Below are positions 56,601 through 64,000 of a stretch of 64,000 nt of DNA, piece after piece. Position numbers and translations under genes: made by a program. Within the stretch, counting starts at the first letter, position 1. Each line of letters opens with the position of its first letter. The notes under the pieces are model-generated. The model did not search any database and was not told the DNA's origin. It worked only from the letters and a program-made list of their open reading frames with translations. The stretch lies in NCBI GenBank assembly GCA_036571765.1, contig BROE01000009.1, positions 3,328,177 to 3,392,176 of the forward strand, written 5' to 3'. The DNA comes from Plecoglossus altivelis (Eukaryota > Chordata > Actinopteri > Osmeriformes > Plecoglossidae).

Positions 56601-59600
56601 TCTGGGTGCCATTAGAGGGGCGGAGGGGCGCGCTACTTTGGGGGAAGGTTTCATTTGATTCTCTGCTGTGGGAGGAAATTCGAGCTATCCCAAAACACTC
56701 GAGCCACAATGAAGAGAGGGAACAAAAGGCTTTTTTCTTTTTTTTCCCCTCCCAGTGTGCAAACCTCAGCAGTCTCTCTCTTTATCTCCCTCTCAACCCC
56801 CTCCCATTGGTTCCCCTCTAGCTCTCTAATCGAATAAGGAAATGACTAAAGGCCAAATATCATGCTACATCAAAAATGCATTAGAACTGTGTGTGTGTGT
56901 GTGAATGTGCTCCGTGTAGTCAAAACAGCCTGGAGGTTTATTGTCAAATATTCACAGAATACAAAATGTAGTCACCATTATATTGGCTGAAGGCTGTTGC
57001 TAATGATTTATCCTAGACTAGGGGTGTCTAATCCTGGTCCTCAAGGGCCACTGTCCTGACAGTTTCAGATGTTTCAGCACACCTGATTCTAACGAACAGG
57101 TCGTTATCAAGCTCTGTGGTAGCCTGATAATGATCCTTCATTAGAATCAGGTGTGCTGGAGCAGGGAAACATGTCAAACTGTCAGGACAGTGTCTGTTGA
57201 GAATCAGGATTGGATACCTCCATCCAAGACTAACATGACTGCTTGTTCTCCTTCCTGTCTACTCTCTTGTGTTTCCCCAGTATCCCTTCACAGCGGGCCT
57301 CTCGCTGGCACTGTGCTGGTGCATCCTGGTCTGCCTAAGTCGGATCTACATGGGCATGCACTCCATCCTGGTAAGTTTGGACCGTGCGCCTGGCGCCTAC
57401 CTGCTGCTGTCACCGCGCTGCGCCCTGTCATGTTAGCTGACGCGAGTCTGCTAGTCAAGTCGGTCTGGCCAGTGATCCTGTCCGGACAGCTCTAAGAGCG
57501 GGAAACCTAACCTCACCGTAACAGTATCTAAACGGTAATGTCACCTTCTCAGTTCGCAGCCCAGATAGCTGGTGTTGTGTTCCTGCTGTGGGGCTTGTGG
57601 CTAGCAGACTATCTAGCTAGCACCGCTAAGTGCTGAGGTGAGGCAGGGAAGCCTTTGGTTACGGCAGACTTGTGTTCCTGGTGCGTGCGTGTGTGTCACG
57701 CGACCATAGAACGTGACACGGCCTTGGCCTATCTGACACTCTGATAGGAAAGCCAGGGGAACTTGTGGGGTCGTCCTATTGTTCCAGTGTCACCTTTGTC
57801 CTTCCTCGGTCTGTGGTCACAGGGACCTCATCTCCCGTCGTCCATAAGCGGTCAGCTGGACTCTTGGTGGTCCGTCCAGGCCGGTCCTGTTGTAGAGCTG
57901 AGAGAACAGATGTGGTCGTGGACTGTAAACACACACGTGCTCTTCCTATTCCTGTGATTGTCTCACTGCCGCCGCCCTCCCTTTTACCTAACCTGATTTA
58001 GCTTGTCCCAGACTCGAATCCGTGGCGAACCCCATAAACGTACCTGACAGACATGTTTAGGCTGGTGTTGGGCTTGGGCAGATAACCATAGACTATAATA
58101 GTCTTTTTAAATTCTGGCTTAGGTTTTCTAGACACTGTTCTGTGGCTGTCGAATGCTATGCTTAGCATTACAGACATGAGGTAAAACAAGCATATTTCTT
58201 CTGAGGGAAGAGTTGTTTGATTTTGGCTTCAAATGAAGGGAAAATATGTCACTACTGTTGCCATTCTCTCTCTGGCCTTTTCATTATGGAAAGTGTTTCC
58301 TTGGTTATGTAAGACACCACACAGCTGAGCTCTGTCAGGGTGTGCTGGGGAGCAAGGATGAGGCCCAGGGATGAGTCCCAGGGACGAGGCCCAGGGATGA
58401 GGCCCAGAGAAAGGTAGACATGCTGTTCTATAACTGAGTCTCCTCCTGGCCTGCCCTGTTAGAGACTACTAGACCTGTAGATACAGTACACGACTGGATC
58501 TGGGCCTGGGCATGTCTTTTAACGTTTAGCTCTAAGGGCTAATGTTGATGGCTGACATGATGTCATGAGTCTGGTTGCAGTGTTGAGTTTGGCTGGCGGT
58601 CGCCAGGGTGACAGTTACTGTGGTAATGCATGTATCATGTCTCAGGGAGGGTTGGACTGCTGAAGTGACACGCAGAGTAATGACTCGGTTACCCTTTATT
58701 ACTCAAGACCAGGGACAAGTCAGCTCATCCCTCCCCCTCTCCTCCCTCCCTCCCTCCCTCCCTCCCCCTTCTCTGTCTCCCCTCTCACCCCTCCTCCTCT
58801 CCCTCTCCCCTTTCTCTGTCTTCCCTTTCTTCCTCTCAGCCCTCCCCCTCTCACTCCTCTGCTTCTCCCTCCCACCCCTCCTCTTCCTCTCCCCCTCCCC
58901 ATTCTGTCTCCCCTCTCTTCCTCTCAGCCCTCCGCCTCTCCCTCTCACCCCTCCTCCTCTTCCTCTCCCTCCCCAAGCCTCGCCATAAGAGCTCACATTC
59001 TGTCTGTAGAAGGACCTAATGGCAGTTCTAATGCTATTAATGGGGTCTAATGCCCTGTCTGGTTGGTCGTCATATCAGATCAAGTTTGTGAGTGGTGTTC
59101 CAGAACATGCCTTAGTGGTTCATGTTGCCATGCCTGGCACTCTGTCAACTTAAAACGACCTCACGCCCAAGTGAAAACACTTCCTCCCTCCTTTGTTAAA
59201 AAACAGAGCTCGATATCCGACTGGAGCTATTGTCTAGATCATGTCTCAGTTTTCTTCCGTCTGTAGCAAGCTAACATGGGGTCGTTCCCCAGGCCTGTGT
59301 CTCATTAGACCAGGCATATACAGTTATCTGAACTAATGAGACTTGATTGCTGATCCTATTAAGTCATTAGGGGTTTCCAAGGTAGAACCAGAACAGATGG
59401 CTTCAGGCCTGCAGGATAGGAAACTGACAGGATTTTTCTCCGCCTTTTTTGTTCTCTGACTTTTCTTTCTTTTCCTTTTTTCTTTCTTTGCAGATTGTTC
59501 TTTTTCTTTTCAGACTTTTAAAGCAGAGTTGTTCACGGTAATATCCGTACTGTAACTAAAGTTACAAAAGTCTTCAACTGTCCTTCCTCTAATCAGTTCA

Positions 59601-61277
59601 AGTACTGTGCTAAAACATTCAAATGGGATTGATAAGGAGTCCCAATGATATAAGTTGCACTTAAAGTTGACTAGTCACTAGAGAGCAAGATTGAACCTTT
59701 GGACCAGCAAGAACAGAACCGGTGTTCAGTAGAAACCTTGCCTGAGGTGAAGAGGTGCTAGGAAGTCAAGGCTAATGTTAACGTGCTTGTGCTGCCTTCG
59801 GGTCATGTGACCCGCATGTACAAAAGGCGGGTCATGTGACCCGCATGTACAAAAGGCGGGTCACAATGTTTAATACCCGAAGGTTTTAAAGTTGTGGATA
59901 TTGTGAGTTTGTGTTTGAGTAGTTATGGTATGAGCACGACGTAGAGCTGTATTGATGCCACTTTAGCAGTGGGGAATGAATGCCTTGTTCAGTAGCTCTA
60001 ACGATGTCTGTTCAGGCTACATTGATCTTAAGCACACAACTCCATGTTTGCTAAAAGACCCCCCCAAGTGTTTGTCCCTGATAACAGTGGATATGGACGG
60101 TGACTGAAGTTGTGCCCGGCCCTATCTTACCTGTGGGCTGGCCTCTGGGGGTTTACTACAGGGCCCAGAGATAGCTGCATGTGACCTCACACCGGCAGGA
60201 ACATGTAATCGCACCGCCCATCCGCCTACTGACACGTGAGCACCCCTTAGTGGTCGTCCTGTCCCGTGACACGGCAGGTTAATGACTGACTGGCAGGGTG
60301 GACGGTCCTCGGGGCGCGCGGGGCGGGGAGGGAGGGAGGGGAGGGTCGAGGCCAGCGTGCTGCACAGTTGTGTTTTTTGTTTACCTAGGCTTGTTCTCAT
60401 GACATTGATTAGTCGTCCCTCGCTGCTCTTCCGCATGCAATCCTCCTTCCTGTGAGCATGCTGGGAAAGCCAGGAAGGAGGTAAACTGTTGGACTGTGTG
60501 TTTGGTGGGTGGAGGAAAGGGGATTTCTTGGAACGTTTCCCCACACACGGTGCAGAGAAGGTGTTCTGTGACTTCCAGGGAATCTGTTATCAAGAGGTGA
60601 AGTGATGTGGAACACAAACAAACACACACGAACACAGGATGGAGTCACGTGTGCTTGGTTTATCACACTCTAGTTTTTGCATGAATGTTGCCACTGATGC
60701 ATATTTTGTTGTTTTTTCCATCCAGGACATAATAGCTGGCGTGTTGTTCAGCGTGCTGATCCTGGTGGTATTCCAGCCAGCCCTGGACACGATCGACAAC
60801 TTCTACCAGACGAACCGCTACGCCCCCATCTTGATCGTCACCATCCATGGCGGCATGGGCCTCTTCTCCTTCACCCTGGACAGCTGGAGCACCTCCCGGG
60901 GTGACACCGCCCAGATCCTGGGCTGCGGGGCGGGCTTGGCATTGGGCTCCCACCTCAACTACCGCCTGGGCCTGATGCCTGACATCCCCCTGTCCCAGCT
61001 GCCCCTGTCTCCTCCAGAGCTCAGTGTGTCCCTGGTGGCCGTGGCCCTGCTGAGGTTGAGCCTGGGGGTGCTGTTGCTGCTGGGCACTCGCGCCCTCATG
61101 AAGGCCCTCACCATCCCGCTGGCCTGCCGCCTGTTCGGCATCCCCTGCGAGGACACAAGGAAGGCCAGGCAGCACATGGAGGTGGAGCTGCCCTACAGAT
61201 ACATGGTGTACGGGACGATGGGCTTCAACACGCTCTTCCTGGTTCCTCTGCTCTTCACTTACCTGCAGCTCTCCTGA
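53671..61277 (+). CDS. sgpp1: Sphingosine-1-phosphate phosphatase 1
   Basis: Endoplasmic-reticulum enzyme that removes phosphate from sphingosine-1-phosphate, feeding ceramide synthesis. Exons 53671-54501, 57281-57370 and 60726-61277 join in phase 0 to 490 residues; human SGPP1 is about 440 and the excess is in the N-terminal linker. The N-terminus (VVKLFHYLQDPQHVAQFQ) and LRRNSLTG-like LRKNSLTGDLG match SGPP1. The lipid phosphatase triad is complete: K227-x6-R234-P235 in TKDVIRWPRP; S255-T-H257 in MPSTHAMSG; S297-R298-x5-H304-x3-D308 in SRIYMGMHSILD. Several hydrophobic membrane spans follow, and the end (KARQHMEVELPYRYMVYG) is strongly conserved. ATG 53671 is followed by a second ATG; either could start. 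SGPP2 is less likely because the N-terminus and tail fit SGPP1. Confidence 0.95.
54502..57280 (+). other. sgpp1 intron 1
   Basis: 2.8-kb intron with a short CA tract (55375-55424), a possible degenerate MITE near 55700-55830 (GAGCCCTGATCCT... AGCACACCTGCTTCAAATCA), and a hAT-like MITE at 57019-57222. No gene seen. Confidence 0.5.
57019..57222. mobile_element. hAT-like palindromic MITE
   Basis: Shares GTTATCAAGCTCTGTGG, TTAGAATCAGGTGTGCTGGA and GGACAGTG with the copy at 46397-46577. Its ends are imperfect inverted repeats (GGGTGTCTAATCCTGGTCCT; right end CAGGATTGGATACC). Inserted 60 bp before sgpp1 exon 2. Confidence 0.7.
58731..58978 (+). repeat. CT-rich tract
   Basis: About 250 bp of CCTCCCT and CTCTCCC repeats with a segmental duplication around CTCTCAGCCCTCC. 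Confidence 0.9.
59778..59892. mobile_element. Palindromic tandem repeat, possible piggyBac-like MITE
   Basis: Unit GCGGGTCATGTGACCCGCAT plus GTACAAAAG occurs about twice with a partial third. Each unit contains a perfect 8-bp inverted repeat (GCGGGTCA TG TGACCCGC). The block is bounded by CCTTCGGGT and ACCCGAAGG in inverted orientation, with TTAA nearby on both sides (59778 and about 59887). Ends of the CTTGTGCTGCCTTCGGGTCA type recall fish piggyBac MITEs; this assignment is tentative. Confidence 0.4.
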
Positions 61278-62073
61278 TGGAAAGGGGCTCCGTCTTCAGC
61301 TCCAGCCCTCATCCCTCATTCTACTCATCCGCCTCATTATCAGCCCTCATTCTCAGTCCTCATTTTAACTCTCATTCTCAGTCCTCATTTTAACCCTCAT
61401 TCCCGGCACTCATTTTAACCCTCATTCCCGGCACTCATCCCAACCCTAATCCTCAAGCTTCATCCTCAACCTTCATCCCTGTGCCTCGCCCTGCACAGAC
61501 CGCTCAGGAGCACACCTCTCATTCCTATTCTGACAGCGATGCCACTCAAGCCTCACCCTGCCTGCTGGTCACAGCTGCTACCTTGAAAGCAGGGATGTCA
61601 AAAGGACTGAGTCAGCAGGATACCACTGATGTAGTGGTACACTAATAAGAAAAAAACTAAACACAAATAGAATAGTGAGATACACTGGTATTAACCTGTA
61701 TCTCACTATTCAGAGAAAGCCCTGGATATTTCACACCTGTTTTCAACCTTTGATTTGACGATGATCTCAATTATATCTTACTTATCCCCCCCCCCCAAAG
61801 TAATTGGGCATGCATGGTCTGTCTTTTTTTCTCTTCTAAAGACTACTTTTGTGGGGGGGTTTCTGCGTCTTAATGTAGGGTGTTTATTGTATTTGTTAGT
61901 TTTACTTCAGACTGATGGGAGCGAAGCCATCACCGGGCACAAACGATGCTAAGGCATCACCTTTTCACTGTGGAACATGTACAATATGTAGATCATAGGG
62001 TTTCAGGGTCATTCGAAGATATGCACGTTCTGTCAGCGTTCAGCTGTGGAGAAACTTCCTGTTTCATTGAAGG

Positions 62074-62201
62074 GGATCCCCCCCTCTGCTCTGAACGATC
62101 CGGCACGGCTTCACAGGGGCGCCAGGTCTGTTCAGGATCCTCCCCCCTTTGCTCTGAACGATCCGGCACGGCTTCACAGGGGCGCCAGGTCTGTTCAGGA
62201 C
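62074..62201. repeat. 61-bp direct tandem duplication
   Basis: Two nearly identical copies, each with GCTCTGAACGATCCGGCACG and GGGGCGCCAGGTCTGTTCAG; they differ mainly in the pyrimidine run after GGATCC. High identity implies a recent event. Confidence 0.95.
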
Positions 62202-63854
62202 CCCCCCACACAGAAATGCTGAGTAACAAACATTTATATCCTTCCCTCTTCCTTCCCCCCTACCTATTTTCTTGTTGTTCCTCAGTTCCCCTTTGGTAAC
62301 TACAGTGATGACGGCACTATACTGACCAGGGTCATACCACACGACTGAGGATTTCGCCGTCTTGGCTCTCATGTGGCACATTAATTGACTACGTCAAAGT
62401 AAAGGCGTAGTGGTGTATATTATTGCTTATCTATTGATTTATAATGAGGCAGCCTTACTTTGTAACCTTAAGTGCTGCCCTTGAGGTTATTGTGATTCTT
62501 CTTTTGTACCACAACAGTGGGTGATAGTGACCCGAAGACGGCAGCAGGGTTAAGAACGTCACTGGCTTTCCACTAGCAGGCAGGTGATTGGGACTGTGTT
62601 ATATGTAGTAAGAGTATTACTGTGCAGTACCGTGTTTGTCTACACAACACTGTTTGGCTCTTTGCTGTGCTGGACTGGTGACAGCAACATGGCCCTATGA
62701 ATGTGGACCAAGAAAGTTTGTCCTGAGACATCTTTGAAACTGCCTTAACTTTCCTAATAGTACAAGCTTCAACTCCCGTGATCCTGTGATATGTTGAGTG
62801 AGATGGTACTGTTCTGATCGAAATGCACTGTTTGTATTCCATCCATTGTGATTCAGCTGACTGAGAAGTCAGACACAGCTGCATCTGGGGTGTGTTTGGT
62901 TCGCATCCTGTGGCCTTGTCTTGCGTGTGTGCGCGCGTGCGCTTGTTTCATGCCTTTTTCGGGAGGTCACGGTTTGGAAATTGAACCGTACAGTGTTGCG
63001 TTCGTTGACAGGACCAAAGTTGTGAACGCAACTCAAGCTTTTTTTTGTTGTTGAGGTAGACAAGTGGTGATGTGGTTGGTCTGTTTATTAAGCACTATCC
63101 TTCGTATTTATTCTTAGCAGGGAAGTCTGACTGCAGATGGTGGGAAGACAAGGAAATGAGATTGACAAGGGCCAATTAAACCAAACATCCTGGTGTTGAT
63201 GGCATCTTTTGTTGTCTATATTCAATCCCCAATGTGTTGAGGGAATCATCACTGCACACTCATGGATTGCCGACCTCAAAATATTGTAGACTTTGTACAG
63301 ACTTGGTTCGTGTTTGAATATGCTAAGAAAGATTATTGTTCGGTTCTCTTTATATTTGGTCAATTTAACGATGACATTTTGCTGTTCTTCCAGGTATTCT
63401 AACGCTATCTTAAATCTCAGAGAATATGAATTTCTATGTGGATGATCACTTGTTTTTTTTGTAAAACTTTTCGACCAAACGAAAAGGTTTTTTTTACTAG
63501 CCGTCTAGCTGTTCCGTAGCTTATTAAACTGTGTTGCAAACACCCTGATGCCTTTACTGTAGTTCAGGAAGGATTGAGAAGGTCTGTGTCTTTCAGGGTT
63601 CATTTTCTTGAAGCGTTTCCGGGTCCAATCTATTTCTTTTTATTTTTGATGTGTAACAGTCACTGTCATAACGACTTCTTTTTTTTTTTTTAAACCACCT
63701 TGTGACTTGAGTTACTATCTGAATAGCCTGTTTAATTTTCATAGTAAAAAAAAAAAAAGCATATCAATATTTGCATGACAGGATTTAATGTTTTATCGAT
63801 GATTTGTGTCTTCAGTATGGCTCGATGTGCTCAAGTTAGATTTTCACAGACCAA

Positions 63855-63860
63855 ATTAAA
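63855..63860 (+). terminator. Possible distal poly(A) signal of sgpp1
   Basis: ATTAAA variant hexamer about 2.6 kb after the stop, followed by T/GT-rich sequence. Earlier ATTAAA variants exist, for example near 63522. Confidence 0.35.
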
Positions 63861-64000
63861 TCTGTACTGCTTTTTAATCAATGTCTATGTGCTACTAGAA
63901 GATTGTATGTCAAGTTAACAATACATTTTGTTGTAGGTCTATGTTAGATGAGATGGGGAGGGGGGGGGGGATTATTAAGCACTTTTCACAACTTGTTTTC

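Larger units (their letters stand above)
57371..60725 (+). other. sgpp1 intron 2
   Basis: 3.4-kb intron with a 14-bp GATGAGGCCCAGG repeat (58358-58412), a CT-rich tract (58731-58978), a palindromic repeat (59796-59884) and a G-rich patch near 60310-60345. No gene seen. Confidence 0.5.
61278..63880 (+). other. sgpp1: sgpp1 3' UTR (inferred)
   Basis: Long non-coding region with CCTCATT repeats (61310-61450), a 61-bp tandem duplication (62074-62201) and several A/T runs. Likely ends near ATTAAA at 63855-63860. Confidence 0.5.

Noticed and set aside
60663..61175. 170-codon minus-strand frame
   Set aside because: Antisense shadow of sgpp1 exon 3.

Overview
This is a vertebrate nuclear locus, almost certainly from a teleost fish. 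The genes are split by GT-AG introns. The proteins are closest to animal PKC-eta, HIF-1-alpha, SNAPC1, SYT14/16, SERTAD4 and SGPP1. The introns carry fish-type repeats: a V-SINE-like element, short tRNA-derived SINEs, hAT-like palindromic MITEs, a possible piggyBac-like MITE, long CA/GT and CT/GA tracts and several minisatellites. I cannot name the species.

All six genes lie on the + strand. (1) 1413-13816: the 3' part of prkch (protein kinase C eta), with both C1 zinc domains and the whole kinase domain; its C2-coding exons lie left of the window. (2) 16876-27370: hif1a, fifteen coding exons, with bHLH, PAS, both oxygen-dependent degradation motifs and the C-terminal transactivation domain. 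(3) 29242-32269: snapc1, a subunit of the snRNA-activating complex. (4) 33831-47518: a synaptotagmin-14/16-type gene with an N-terminal membrane segment and two C2 domains. (5) 51103-51882: a SERTA-domain gene resembling SERTAD4, first exon(s) uncertain. (6) 53671-61277: sgpp1, sphingosine-1-phosphate phosphatase, three exons.

The order prkch-hif1a-snapc1-syt16 matches human 14q23 from memory. The SERTAD4-like gene recalls the human SYT14-SERTAD4 pair on chromosome 1, which suggests an old duplicated block. The genes share a locus rather than one pathway.

The assembly is imperfect. An 8-N gap at 28043-28050 is flanked by two error-rich copies of the same hif1a 3' UTR segment. hif1a exon 3 needs two compensating frameshifts, and the start of its last exon is ambiguous.

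I found no new multi-gene system. The best leads are: an open frame with an in-frame 18-bp minisatellite running into hif1a exon 2; a minisatellite whose first unit is the splice donor of the prkch ATP-loop exon; a 28-codon zinc-ribbon-like ORF in an optimal Kozak context just upstream of snapc1; and the SYT/SERTAD4-like neighbourhood.
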